In this document: one piece after another, positions 24,350 through 32,690 of the stretch | Layout: every line of letters starts with the position of its first letter | Position numbering within the stretch: position 1 is the stretch's first letter | NCBI GenBank assembly: GCA_964391885.1 | Contig: CAYMNU010000075.1 | Coordinates: forward strand, 1 to 64,000 | Direction of reading: 5' to 3' | DNA length: 64,000 nt | Origin: CAYMNU01 sp964391885 | Lineage (GTDB): Archaea > Altiarchaeota > Altiarchaeia > JAFGQM01 | The notes under the pieces: generated by a model | Databases searched by the model: none | The model's input: the letters and a program-made list of their open reading frames with translations, nothing else | What the model was told of the DNA's origin: nothing | Made by a program: the position numbers and the translations under genes

Positions 24350-25468
24350 CTATCCGAACATTACATTAAAATCTTTCACGTGCAGGACTTCCTTGGACTT
24401 TTTTCCAAAGGGTTTGCCGATGTAGTCTTTGTATAGTTGTTTTATGAGGGGATTCTCGTGCGCGCCTTTTATGACTGCGTTGTCGTCGTAATGTGTCAGC
24501 GCGCGTATTCGCTTGCTTATGAACTCTGCTTGCCCTGGATTCGGCATCCCCGGCCCGCCGACGCATCCGCCGGAACAGAACATCATCTCGACCATGTGGA
24601 AATCCCTGTATTTCCCGTCCAGGAATCCCTTGCAGAACTCGTGTATGCCTTTTGCACCCTCAACCATACCCACCTTGAGCTCGGAATCACCACATTTCAA
24701 TATCTTCTCGCGTATGCCCTCGCCGATTATCTTCTCCTCATAGAGGTGCTCCCTTGCATCGCAGCCGCCGCCGTACATGGCGGTGAATGTCCTGAGTGTC
24801 GCTTCCATGACCCCCCCCGTCGAAGCGTATATAGTGCCTGCGGAAGAAGTCATCCCTAACGGGGCATCAAAGAAGCCGTCCTTCAGGTTTGCGAAATCTA
24901 TCCCCTCGCTCTTTATCCAGTTCACCAGCTCCATAGCAGTAAGGACAAGATCTGTCTGACCCTTCCTTACTTCCATCTTTTTTGCAAAGCAGGGCATCAC
25001 AGCCGTCACGGTTATGTCGCCGAAGTTCCTCTCATGGGTGAGGTAGTCCTTAGCAAACGAGCTGACCATCTCCATGGGGCTCTTGCATGTGGAAAGGTAA
25101 GGTATGATGTCTGGATACATCTTCACGCAGATGCCCGCCCACGAAGGGCAGCAGGAGGTCATCATTGGCAGTAGGTGATTTTTCTCCAGCCGCTCTTTCA
25201 GCTCGGCGGATTCTTCCATGACCCTTAATTCAGCGCCGAAATCCGTCTCAAAGACACGCTTGAATCCAAGCATGTGTAGCGCAGCCACAAGCTTCCCCTC
25301 TACATTCTGCCCCGGCTCCATCCCAAATGCTTCCCCCAATGCAACTCGCAATGAAGGCGCAGTCTGTATGCACGCGAACTTGCCGTCTATTAGCTCCTTT
25401 GCCTTTTCTATCTCACTAGCCACCATCTTCTCTCTAGTGTAAATTTTTGTTTTGTTTTTAATAAACAT
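24350..25468 (-). CDS. Minimal [FeFe]-hydrogenase (H-cluster domain only)
   Basis: Catalyses reversible H2 formation. All H-cluster motifs are intact: L1 TSCCPSW (104-110, including the proton-relay Cys106 and ligand Cys107), L2 MPCFAKKME (ligand Cys160, Lys163, Glu166) and L3 EMMFCSGGCVGG (ligands Cys298, Cys302). The H-domain starts by residue 31 and nothing precedes it: no 2[4Fe-4S], [2Fe-2S] or NuoG-type domains, so electrons must enter directly at the H-cluster. The C-terminus keeps the usual small-subunit-like Y..(Y)IGKPFGKKSKEVLH ending. A second possible start is Met15 (25426), preceded by GAGAGAAG. HydE, HydF and HydG are not in the window. Ultraminimal [FeFe]-hydrogenases have been reported in DPANN archaea, and this fits that type. 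Confidence 0.93.
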   Translation of the reverse strand: MFIKNKTKIYTREKMVASEIEKAKELIDGKFACIQTAPSLRVALGEAFGMEPGQNVEGKLVAALHMLGFKRVFETDFGAELRVMEESAELKERLEKNHLLPMMTSCCPSWAGICVKMYPDIIPYLSTCKSPMEMVSSFAKDYLTHERNFGDITVTAVMPCFAKKMEVRKGQTDLVLTAMELVNWIKSEGIDFANLKDGFFDAPLGMTSSAGTIYASTGGVMEATLRTFTAMYGGGCDAREHLYEEKIIGEGIREKILKCGDSELKVGMVEGAKGIHEFCKGFLDGKYRDFHMVEMMFCSGGCVGGPGMPNPGQAEFISKRIRALTHYDDNAVIKGAHENPLIKQLYKDYIGKPFGKKSKEVLHVKDFNVMFG

Positions 25469-25513
25469 AGTTGCGAATAGGCAAGTAAGACAGGCAAATT
25501 AGCTTGGTCTGGA

Positions 25514-26125
25514 ATGGAAAAACTCGAAAAGCGCATAATAGGGCTTAAAGCAGGGAATGCAGGCGAGACTGTTAGGCGCAGGCTTGAGGAGTTCAGGGAA
25601 AACAGCGAATCCCCCGAGCGCATATTCTCAGAGCTCTGCTTCTGCATTTGCACTGCAAACAACAGCGCAGAACGGGGAATTCGAGCCCAGAAGGAAATCG
25701 ATTTTTGTTCGCTGCCGGAAGTGGAGCTGCGCAAGAAGATGAAGGAGGTCGTATGCAGGTTTTATAACACAAAGACCTTGTGCATATTAGAGGCGCGAGC
25801 GAAAAGGGAGGAAATCCTTGCGGCTTTGTCACTGCCGAGCAGCGAAGCCCGCGACTGGCTGGTGAAACGGGTCAAAGGCCTCGGATACAAGGAGGCCAGC
25901 CACTTCTTGAGAAACATAGGGCGCGAAGATCTTGCCATAATCGATTTTCACATACTAGACATACTCTCTGAAAACGGTTTGATTGTTCGCCCGAAGTCGC
26001 TTACTCCGAGAGAATACATTAGAATTGAAGGCGTGCTTCGCACTATAGCATTGGAAACCGGGATGAGCCTTGCAGAGCTGGATTTGTATCTCTGGTACAT
26101 GGAAACCGGCAAAATCCTGAAATAA
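25514..26125 (+). CDS. ogg: 8-oxoguanine DNA glycosylase/AP lyase (Ogg2 type)
   Basis: A 203-residue helix-hairpin-helix glycosylase that excises 8-oxoguanine. The HhH with the catalytic Lys is VKGLGYKEASHFLRNIG, followed by the catalytic Asp in LAIIDFHIL. In Methanocaldococcus-type Ogg2 the same place reads IIDRHIL, so Phe replaces Arg here. Length and the C-terminal LDLYLWYMETGK match the family. It is divergent from the hydrogenase gene with 45 bases between, and its repair function fits the oxidative-stress neighbourhood. Confidence 0.9.
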   Translation: MEKLEKRIIGLKAGNAGETVRRRLEEFRENSESPERIFSELCFCICTANNSAERGIRAQKEIDFCSLPEVELRKKMKEVVCRFYNTKTLCILEARAKREEILAALSLPSSEARDWLVKRVKGLGYKEASHFLRNIGREDLAIIDFHILDILSENGLIVRPKSLTPREYIRIEGVLRTIALETGMSLAELDLYLWYMETGKILK

Positions 26126-26173
26126 GATATTTATTGGCGTAACCTTTAATACAATCAAATAAGCATCTAATAA

Positions 26174-27466
26174 ATGACTCGCTGCGACAAGTGCGGGGCG
26201 GAAGCCGCCGAAGGATTGATTCTTTGCCCGAGCTGCGGGCATAAATTGCCCGACCCCAATCCTCAAAAAATCGTCCCTGAAAAACAATATCGCGAAGCTC
26301 CAGAAGTCATAGACAGGCCCAAAGCCATTCCTACTCAATCCATGGCTGCTACAAAACCGGACATTGGTGGGCAACATCCAGACAAAAAGGCGATTGAGAA
26401 ACTTCCAGAAGAACCGAAACTTCCAGAAGAACAAAAGCCAATCGCAGCAAAGGAGAGCGATAAGAAGAAGGTGGATATGGCCCAGATACTCGATGGGGCA
26501 TCTAAGCTTGATAAGTCCATTTCGCCGTCTACGCCTTATATCAAAAAGCCGAAATCCCCTACCTTTTTGATAATTGCACTGATAGTGATATTTGGGGCTG
26601 CCATAGCAGTTATTTTAATGATGAATATCGACCAAATTGCATGTCATCCGGATTGGGCTTGCGGCTCATGGCAGGGCTGTCGTGAGGGGGTTGAGATTAG
26701 AACATGCCTCGACAAGAATGAGTGCAATGTCAATACAGGCAGACCAGAGACTCGAAGGGAGTGCGACGATTGGACTCCTGTTAATACCACAGGCAATGAA
26801 ACTTCCAATGACACTATTCCCACCTGCTCTGGCTTTGGCGATGTTTGCGGAGTTGAAGAAGACTGTTGCGAAGGCTTTTGCTTGCACGGCAGATGCTGGC
26901 CCAGCGACCCTTATTGCGGGGACGGGTATTGCGACCCTGGCGAAAACTGCATCACTTGTGAATATGATTGTGGCGCCTGCCCGACTCTGAGAGAGCTGGG
27001 TCAGAATGTTTATACCGAGCCGCTCTCATACACTGCCGAACAGGAGCTAAAGGAAGAGGGATATGTACTTATAAGTTACTTTTATTACGATTCGTGCAGC
27101 CCCTGCTTCTATCCTGTGCACATAGAAAACGAGCTCAGGGACCTGGCTGCCTCCATGAAAGACCTGGCCGTATTCCAATTCATAAATACTATACGGCAGA
27201 AGACATATGCCGATTTCAAGGGGAAGATACTGGGAAGGGTTTATACGCCTTCCATAATCATAGAAGGCGGCTCGAAGCCGGGCAATGACCCACTCTACTC
27301 CGGTTCGCTCAGCGATCTTGTGAATTCAGGGGATTTGGCCGATAAGATAAAAGAGATGATCTGCGAGCGGTCGGAGTATTGTAGATGGGATGAGAGAATT
27401 ACGAGGACTTATGAACCTGCGCCCCTTATTGAAAATATCGAACAAGTAGTTAATTCCAGTGTCTAA
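26174..27466 (+). CDS. Zinc-ribbon, membrane-anchored, thioredoxin-fold surface protein
   Basis: A 430-residue protein: N-terminal zinc ribbon in the cytosol (CDKCG...CPSCGHK), Pro/Glu/Lys-rich linker, one helix (about 132-153), then an extracellular Cys-rich region. This includes CHPDWACGSWQGCREG (thrombospondin-1-like), a knot-like CSGFGDVCGVEEDCCEGFC, and YCGDGYCDPGENCITCEYDC. A C-terminal thioredoxin-like domain (from about 290) has an active-site-like CSPC. The combination suggests oxidative folding or disulfide exchange on the surface. A related zinc-ribbon/TM layout occurs in the gene at 60432. Confidence 0.75.
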   Translation: MTRCDKCGAEAAEGLILCPSCGHKLPDPNPQKIVPEKQYREAPEVIDRPKAIPTQSMAATKPDIGGQHPDKKAIEKLPEEPKLPEEQKPIAAKESDKKKVDMAQILDGASKLDKSISPSTPYIKKPKSPTFLIIALIVIFGAAIAVILMMNIDQIACHPDWACGSWQGCREGVEIRTCLDKNECNVNTGRPETRRECDDWTPVNTTGNETSNDTIPTCSGFGDVCGVEEDCCEGFCLHGRCWPSDPYCGDGYCDPGENCITCEYDCGACPTLRELGQNVYTEPLSYTAEQELKEEGYVLISYFYYDSCSPCFYPVHIENELRDLAASMKDLAVFQFINTIRQKTYADFKGKILGRVYTPSIIIEGGSKPGNDPLYSGSLSDLVNSGDLADKIKEMICERSEYCRWDERITRTYEPAPLIENIEQVVNSSV

Positions 27467-27589
27467 ATACATCTTTAGAAAATATCTAAAAACCCACTAT
27501 GTATCCTCAATTTCAAACAGAAATGAAAACCGAATTAATCCGGCGATTAAGCGACTTTTAATATCCCTCAATCTAATCTCAGATTCAGA

Positions 27590-28600
27590 ATGAAAATCCA
27601 AGGCAAGAACTACCGCAGCGTGTGGATGGAAGGCTCCAGGGTAACCATGGTTGACCAGCCCAGGCTCCCCCACGAGTTTGCGCTTTTCCGCTGCAATGAC
27701 TACGAAGATACTGCGCAGGCGATAAAAGACATGGTTATTCGGGGGGCTCCGGCCATAGGCGCAGCGGCCTGCTACGGCATGGCGCAAGGTGCGCTGGCCG
27801 GAGAGCTCGATGAGGCTGAGGCAGTCTTGTCAAAATCCCGCCCAACTGCATACGACCTTTTCGATGCGATAAAATACTTCAAGAAGAATTACACGAACAG
27901 CTCAGATCCTGTATCCATCGCGGACGCATATGCTGACGAGTCGGCTGATCGTTGCCGCAAAATAGGCGAGATCGGAGACGAGCTAATCAAGGACGGCGCT
28001 CGCATCTTGACGCACTGCAACGCAGGCGCTCTGGCCTGTGTGGACTACGGAACCGCATTAGCCCCGATGAGGGTTGCAAAAGAGAAGGGCAAAAAGATAT
28101 TCATCTGGGTGGACGAGACAAGGCCGCGCTGTCAGGGGGCAAGGCTCACCGCATGGGAGCTTATGCAGGAGGGCATAGACTATGCGCTTATTGCAGACAA
28201 TTCCGCCGGTTATTATATGCAGAGAGGCGAAGTAGATCTTTGCATTGTAGGCACAGATAGGGTCGCCCTGAACGGTGACATAGCCAACAAGATAGGTACC
28301 TATGAAAAAGCAGTAGTCGCGCATGAGAACGGCATACCCCTCTACATAGCCGCACCCTTTTCGACGATCGATTTCTCCTGCCCTTCAGGCAGTGACATTC
28401 CCATAGAGGAAAGGGATGCAGAGGAAGTCACACACATGTGGGGCTGGAACGGCCATAGAATAGAAAAAGTTCGTGTCGCCCCGGAAGGCGCGAAAGCTCG
28501 AAACCCAGCCTTTGATGTTACTCCTGCCAAATACATCACAGGCATCATAACTGAAAAGGGCATATTCAAGCCCGATGAGATAAGGGGCATGAAGCCTTAA
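27590..28600 (+). CDS. mtnA: Methylthioribose-1-phosphate isomerase-like protein
   Basis: A 336-residue member of the MtnA/eIF2B-alpha family. MtnA hallmarks are VIRGAPAIGAAACYGMA, THCNAGALA with the catalytic Cys, VDETRPRCQGARLTAWEL, GTDRVALNGDIANKIGTY with the catalytic Asp, and APFSTID. These favour methylthioribose-1-phosphate (or 5-deoxyribose-1-phosphate) isomerase over ribose-1,5-bisphosphate isomerase, whose CNSG and TETRPR motifs differ. It works downstream of MtnP (29348) in MTA salvage. Its 123-base leader is AT-rich with TTTTAATAT before the ATG. Confidence 0.9.
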   Translation: MKIQGKNYRSVWMEGSRVTMVDQPRLPHEFALFRCNDYEDTAQAIKDMVIRGAPAIGAAACYGMAQGALAGELDEAEAVLSKSRPTAYDLFDAIKYFKKNYTNSSDPVSIADAYADESADRCRKIGEIGDELIKDGARILTHCNAGALACVDYGTALAPMRVAKEKGKKIFIWVDETRPRCQGARLTAWELMQEGIDYALIADNSAGYYMQRGEVDLCIVGTDRVALNGDIANKIGTYEKAVVAHENGIPLYIAAPFSTIDFSCPSGSDIPIEERDAEEVTHMWGWNGHRIEKVRVAPEGAKARNPAFDVTPAKYITGIITEKGIFKPDEIRGMKP

Positions 28601-28651
28601 GGCAAAAAGTTAACTTTTTCTATTTTTATTAATATTTCTTCTAATTAGTGT

Positions 28652-28900
28652 ATGGAATACGTCACAAGCGTGAAGCAGATAGGCGGCTCAGCATACCTTT
28701 TACTCCCTCCAAAATTCACAAGGTCGCATAATCTTGACAGCGGGCGCAAGATGGTCCTAAGGGAATCTGGAGACGTGATAGTGATGGAGAAAAAGAGGCA
28801 GCAACTGGACAAGGTGTCCAGAGGTTTCCTGAACCTGAATCTGGATCTTGGTGGAATGGAAGTGACTCGGGAGGAAATATATGAGACTGATAGATACTAA
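28652..28900 (+). CDS. vapB: AbrB-type antitoxin (VapB)
   Basis: An 82-residue protein with an N-terminal swapped-hairpin AbrB-like fold (VTSVKQIGGSAYLLLPPKF...GRKMVLRESGDVIVMEK), which would bind DNA, and a C-terminal tail that would mask the toxin. Its end overlaps the PIN-domain gene by 20 bases, the standard arrangement for a VapBC pair. Autoregulation of the promoter is expected from the family. Confidence 0.8.
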   Translation: MEYVTSVKQIGGSAYLLLPPKFTRSHNLDSGRKMVLRESGDVIVMEKKRQQLDKVSRGFLNLNLDLGGMEVTREEIYETDRY

Positions 28901-29312
28901 CATTCTAGTCCACTCTGCGGATAAAAAATCCCCTAAGCAGGAACGGGCAAAGGTGGTGTTGTCCTATTATATGGGTACTGGTGAGGCTTATGTAGTGTTG
29001 CAATCGGTAATTGAGATGTACTCAGCTTTGACTAAATGCGTTGATGTCAATACTGCTCGGGATGCTGCGAACATGGTTTTAAACGCGAGCGGATTTAAAA
29101 AGATCCAAGCAGACTCGGAAGCTGTTTCAGAAGCCCTTGACATCGCAGCACATAAGAATTTAAGGCGCTCCGATGTTTTTGACGCACTATTGGTCGCAAC
29201 AGCTAAGAGAAACGGAATCTTCAAAGTGCTAACTGAAAACCCGAAGCACTTTGAGGGCTTTGGTATTGAAGTCGAAACCCTTGAGACTGCCACACTCTCC
29301 GAAGACTTCTAA
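28881..29312 (+). CDS. vapC: PIN-domain ribonuclease toxin (VapC)
   Basis: A 143-residue PIN domain. The acidic site is visible as LIDTNILVHS (Asp4), VIEMYSAL (Glu), SDVFDALLVATAK (Asp) and LTENPKHFEGF. VapC toxins cut RNA, usually tRNA or rRNA, unless held by VapB. It overlaps vapB by 20 bases and is intact, with no frameshift. Confidence 0.87.
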   Translation: MRLIDTNILVHSADKKSPKQERAKVVLSYYMGTGEAYVVLQSVIEMYSALTKCVDVNTARDAANMVLNASGFKKIQADSEAVSEALDIAAHKNLRRSDVFDALLVATAKRNGIFKVLTENPKHFEGFGIEVETLETATLSEDF

Positions 29313-29347
29313 AAGTAGGTTTTAATGTCTCGAACCTAAAAATTATT

Positions 29348-30139
29348 ATGGCAAAGATAGGCATCTTCGGCGGTTCGGGACTTTATTCTCTTTTTGACAA
29401 GCCGGAAAACCGAGATCACGGCACGATGTACGGCGAGCCCAGCGGATTAGTATCAATCGGTGAAATCAGCGGCAAAAAAACTTTTTTCATGCCACGGCAT
29501 GGCGAGAAGCATGGGTTGCCCCCCCACAAGATACCCTATAAGGCTAACATACAAGCGTTCAAGGATTTAGGCGCGGAAAGAATAGTCGCTCCATGCGCAT
29601 GCGGCTCGCTCCAGCCAGAAGTCAAGCCTGGCGACTTCGTTATTGCAGACCAGATCGTTGACAGGACCCGCGGCCGTGATGATACGTTCTTCCACGGGCC
29701 TGAGGTTGCCCACGTCTCGCTTGCGGAGCCTTATTGCCCGGAGATGCGCAAGATAGCTATCGAGGCTTGCGAAAAATTGGGAATCCCGTATCACCCAAAA
29801 GGTACTGTAGTTGTTATCAACGGGCCCCGATTCTCTACAAAAGCAGAATCCAAGTGGTTCTCCAGCAACGGATGGGAGGTAATCAACATGACCCAGTATC
29901 CTGAATGCGCCCTTGCAAAGGAGCGTGAGATGTGCTATCTGGGGATTGCATTGATTACTGATTATGACGTAGGCTTAGAAGGGAACCCCGAGGTAAAACC
30001 GGTGACTGCAGCAGAAGTGAGAAAAATCTTCTCAAAGAACAATGAGAAAGTGAAAAAGCTGATTACTGAGATTGTCAAGAACTTGCCCGAAAAAAGAAGC
30101 TGCAGCTGCGGGAACTCGATGGAAAACGCAATGCTCTAA
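29348..30139 (+). CDS. mtnP: S-methyl-5'-thioadenosine phosphorylase
   Basis: A 263-residue purine-nucleoside phosphorylase-fold protein: IGIFGGSGLYSLF (phosphate loop), MPRHGEKHGLPPHKIPYKANI, INGPRFSTKAESKWF, VINMTQYPECALAKE, and the CSCGNSMENAML ending typical of archaeal MTAP. It splits MTA to adenine and methylthioribose-1-phosphate. Its stop overlaps that of the convergent apt, which would recycle the adenine, while MtnA (27590) takes the sugar. Confidence 0.93.
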   Translation: MAKIGIFGGSGLYSLFDKPENRDHGTMYGEPSGLVSIGEISGKKTFFMPRHGEKHGLPPHKIPYKANIQAFKDLGAERIVAPCACGSLQPEVKPGDFVIADQIVDRTRGRDDTFFHGPEVAHVSLAEPYCPEMRKIAIEACEKLGIPYHPKGTVVVINGPRFSTKAESKWFSSNGWEVINMTQYPECALAKEREMCYLGIALITDYDVGLEGNPEVKPVTAAEVRKIFSKNNEKVKKLITEIVKNLPEKRSCSCGNSMENAML

Positions 30140-30648
30140 TATGCAATAAGCGACATCACATCATACTTCTGCAGCTTCTGCCGCCCATTTAAAAAACCCA
30201 GCTCTATGAGGAAGAGCAGGCCATCGACATGCGCGCCCAGGCCTTCCACAAGCTTGGCTGTCGTTTCCACAGTGCCGCCGGTCGCAAGCAGGTCATCCAC
30301 TATCAAAACGCTGCTGCCGAACGGAAAGGCATCTTCGTGTATGCAGAGCTTGTCCTCGCCGTATTCCTTCATGCATGTGCCTTCTTTGGTCCTGTAAGGC
30401 AGCTTGCCCGGCTTTCTGACTGGTATGAAACCCGCCCCCAACTTGAGTGCTAAGGGCGCCCCGAATATGAAGCCCCTTGCTTCCATCGAAACTACATAAT
30501 CAATCTTCTTGTCTTTGACCCTGTGGTACATCTCGATTATAGCCTGGTTGAAGGCACTCGAGTTCTGTAGTAAGGGTGTAATGTCCTTGAACATTATACC
30601 CTCTTTTGGGAAATTTGGCACGTCCCTGATGAATTTTTTGAGTTCCAT
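30136..30648 (-). CDS. apt: Adenine phosphoribosyltransferase
   Basis: A 170-residue type I phosphoribosyltransferase. The PRPP motif is VLIVDDLLATGGT, and FPKEGIMFKDITPLL and EARGFIFGAPLAL are typical for APRT. The start is taken at ATG 30648, which fits the family's N-terminus; an upstream Met (30696) would add 16 residues. It converts adenine and PRPP to AMP and is convergent with mtnP, whose product it uses. It is divergent from dphB with 55 bases between. Confidence 0.94.
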   Translation of the reverse strand: MELKKFIRDVPNFPKEGIMFKDITPLLQNSSAFNQAIIEMYHRVKDKKIDYVVSMEARGFIFGAPLALKLGAGFIPVRKPGKLPYRTKEGTCMKEYGEDKLCIHEDAFPFGSSVLIVDDLLATGGTVETTAKLVEGLGAHVDGLLFLIELGFLNGRQKLQKYDVMSLIAY

Positions 30649-30703
30649 TGTAATTCCTTTGTTTTTTGATATTAACCCGATAATTAAGTCCCACAAAATA
30701 AAA

Positions 30704-31453
30704 ATGATTTACCTCATCGGTCTCGGGCTCCACGACGAAAAAGACATATCTCTCAAGGGCGTTGAAGCCACGCGCAGCTGTGATAAGGTTTACGCAGAGC
30801 TTTACACCTCCCCCTGGCAGGGCTCGTTGGATAAGTTAGGTACCACGCTAGGCAAGAAGATAACTATGTTGTACCGCCCTGATCTAGAAGAAGGCTCGAA
30901 GAAGATTTTGGACGAGGCGGAAAAAAGCGATGTTGCCTTGCTGGTCAGCGGGGATCCGCTCGTCGCAACGACCCATTCCTCACTAATAATAGATGCACGC
31001 AAGAGGGGCATCGATGTGAAAATAATTCATGCTTCATCAGTATTCTCAGCAGTCGCAGAATCCGGCCTGCAGATTTATAAATTCGGAAAGACAGCGACCG
31101 TGGCATACCCTGAAAAGAACTTCTTCCCCAAGACACCGTATGACGCTCTTGCCAAGAACCTCGAAGAAGGCTTGCACACCCTCCTTCTTCTGGACGTGAA
31201 AGCCGATGAAAGTCGATATATGAGCGTCGCAGAGGCGGTTAGCATAATGCTCCAGCTGGAAGAAAAGGAAGGCAAAGGCATATTCACAAACAATACGAAA
31301 ATCGTGGGCATAGCGCGCCTCGGCGGCGACACTAAGATAAAATATGCTCTTGCAAAAGATTTTGGGAAAATCGATCTGGGCGGCCCGCCTCACGTGATGA
31401 TTGTACCGGGTAAATTGCACTTTTCCGAAGAGGAATTTCTCAGCACCGTATGA
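30704..31453 (+). CDS. dphB: Diphthine synthase
   Basis: A 249-residue SAM-dependent tetrapyrrole-methylase-fold protein that methylates the modified His of elongation factor aEF2 in diphthamide synthesis. It has the archaeal/eukaryotic DphB sequence: MIYLIGLGLHDEKDIS, YAELYTSPW, VSGDPLVATTHSSL, and IHASSVFSA. The start is ATG 30704, as the family begins MxYLIGLGL; the longer open frame upstream overlaps apt. Confirms the archaeal nature of the host. Confidence 0.96.
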   Translation: MIYLIGLGLHDEKDISLKGVEATRSCDKVYAELYTSPWQGSLDKLGTTLGKKITMLYRPDLEEGSKKILDEAEKSDVALLVSGDPLVATTHSSLIIDARKRGIDVKIIHASSVFSAVAESGLQIYKFGKTATVAYPEKNFFPKTPYDALAKNLEEGLHTLLLLDVKADESRYMSVAEAVSIMLQLEEKEGKGIFTNNTKIVGIARLGGDTKIKYALAKDFGKIDLGGPPHVMIVPGKLHFSEEEFLSTV

Positions 31454-31522
31454 GGAAAAGGGCTTGGAACCTAAGTCTCCTCTCTGGAAAGCATTTCTCC
31501 GAGGAAGACTATTTAGAAAGCA

Positions 31523-31834
31523 TCACATCCACTTGAGAAAGCCCTTCTTTTCTAGCCACTCTATCTGTGGCTTGGAATATGTCATGATGAGGTCTCCGCG
31601 CTCATTCTCCTGGACGCTCCAGGGCTCTACAAGAACTATGTCCCCCTCACGAGTCCACATCCTTCGCCTCACTCGTCCGGGTATCCTGCATATTCGTATA
31701 TGGCTGTCACTGCAGCGCACTTTGCTCCTGCGGTTGCCCAGCCTTTCCTCTATTACTCCCAAAAGCTGTCCTTGCCCGGGAGTCTTGACTCTTATAGGCC
31801 CGTCCGTCGGGGCCTGTCCTCTTTTTTGTTGCAT
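31523..31834 (-). CDS. eif1a: Translation initiation factor aIF1A
   Basis: A 103-residue OB-fold protein with the aIF1A core: QLLGVIEERLGNRRSKVRC, RICRIPGRVRRRMWTREGDIVLVEPW. It binds the ribosomal A site during initiation. Length is normal for archaea. It is convergent with dphB; the N-terminus is Gln/Lys/Arg-rich as usual. Confidence 0.96.
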   Translation of the reverse strand: MQQKRGQAPTDGPIRVKTPGQGQLLGVIEERLGNRRSKVRCSDSHIRICRIPGRVRRRMWTREGDIVLVEPWSVQENERGDLIMTYSKPQIEWLEKKGFLKWM

Positions 31835-31910
31835 TATTTCTATTTCCTCTTCTTCAAAGCCGTTAATCTTCGCGACGCCTAAATTGACCTTACAAGCTTA
31901 AAAGCTGCGG

Positions 31911-32573
31911 CTAGAGCCTTACCAGATAGTAGAAGCGATTTTGAGCCTTTCCGGCCTGCCGGTCGAAGCCTGCTTGCTTAAAGCTTTTCTTGACCTCGAC
32001 TGCATCCCCAAAGCCCCTTACAACCTTTTCCGCGGCCTTCTTACTGCCCACATAAATATCATAGCCTCCCTGGACTCTTTTTACCTCGCCTACGAAAGAC
32101 AGCCTGTCTTTGTATCCTTCGATTTCCTTGGTTATCTTCTCTATGGTGCTCTTTCCAACTCCCCCGCGCATCTGCAGGACGGCCTCAAAGTATCCTCCCG
32201 CCATCCTGCTGCAGTCCGGGCAGGCATTGTTCCTTATCACCACAAACGCAGTTTTTCTGACTTCTGAATCGCCTATAACCACACTCACGGTCGCCTCATA
32301 TGCCCCCCGAGCTTCCTTAACCTCAAACTTCAGGACGCCTGCCTTATCTAATTTATTGATGTTACTCTTAAGGGATTTTTTCACAAAGGCAAGAATAGCA
32401 TCTTCCGTACTTATATCGCGCAGCCATTTACCCGAGAGAAGGAAGGCATTGCAGTCCCGGCAGTGGGAGAGCTCCAGCTTCTCGGGAAGCTCGATTGTGA
32501 GGTTCTTCTTGAGGTAACACTCACCGCAGAACATGCCTACTTCGCTTTTCCTTCCGCACAAGGGGCAGACCAT
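31911..32573 (-). CDS. nmd3: NMD3-like ribosome export/assembly factor
   Basis: A 220-residue archaeal NMD3-type protein. Four CxxC-like zinc motifs in the N-terminal 45 residues (CPLCG, CGEC, CRDC) bind zinc, and the rest matches the Nmd3 core including a CPDCSRMAGGYFEAVLQMRG segment. Archaeal versions lack the eukaryotic C-terminal export signals. It is upstream of aIF1A on the same strand, both serving ribosomes. Confidence 0.87.
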   Translation of the reverse strand: MVCPLCGRKSEVGMFCGECYLKKNLTIELPEKLELSHCRDCNAFLLSGKWLRDISTEDAILAFVKKSLKSNINKLDKAGVLKFEVKEARGAYEATVSVVIGDSEVRKTAFVVIRNNACPDCSRMAGGYFEAVLQMRGGVGKSTIEKITKEIEGYKDRLSFVGEVKRVQGGYDIYVGSKKAAEKVVRGFGDAVEVKKSFKQAGFDRQAGKAQNRFYYLVRL

Positions 32574-32690
32574 GGGATAGTTACTAACTCTGTTAAGAAA
32601 AGAGGAGGATTGCTGTCTTCAGTTTTGAGTCGTGGGTATTGTATGTAGTGCAAACAGATGTGAAGAAACAATTAATCGCATATTTCAAGG

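Noticed and set aside
24350..25468. NAR1/IOP1-like iron-sulfur assembly protein rather than hydrogenase
   Set aside because: The catalytic TSCCP, MPCxxKxxE and CxGGCxxGG residues are all intact, and NAR1 N-terminal Cys motifs are lacking.
27590..28600. Ribose-1,5-bisphosphate isomerase of an archaeal RuBisCO/AMP pathway
   Set aside because: MtnA motifs (RGAPAIG, THCNAG, VDETRPR) fit better, and no AMP phosphorylase or RuBisCO is seen in the window.
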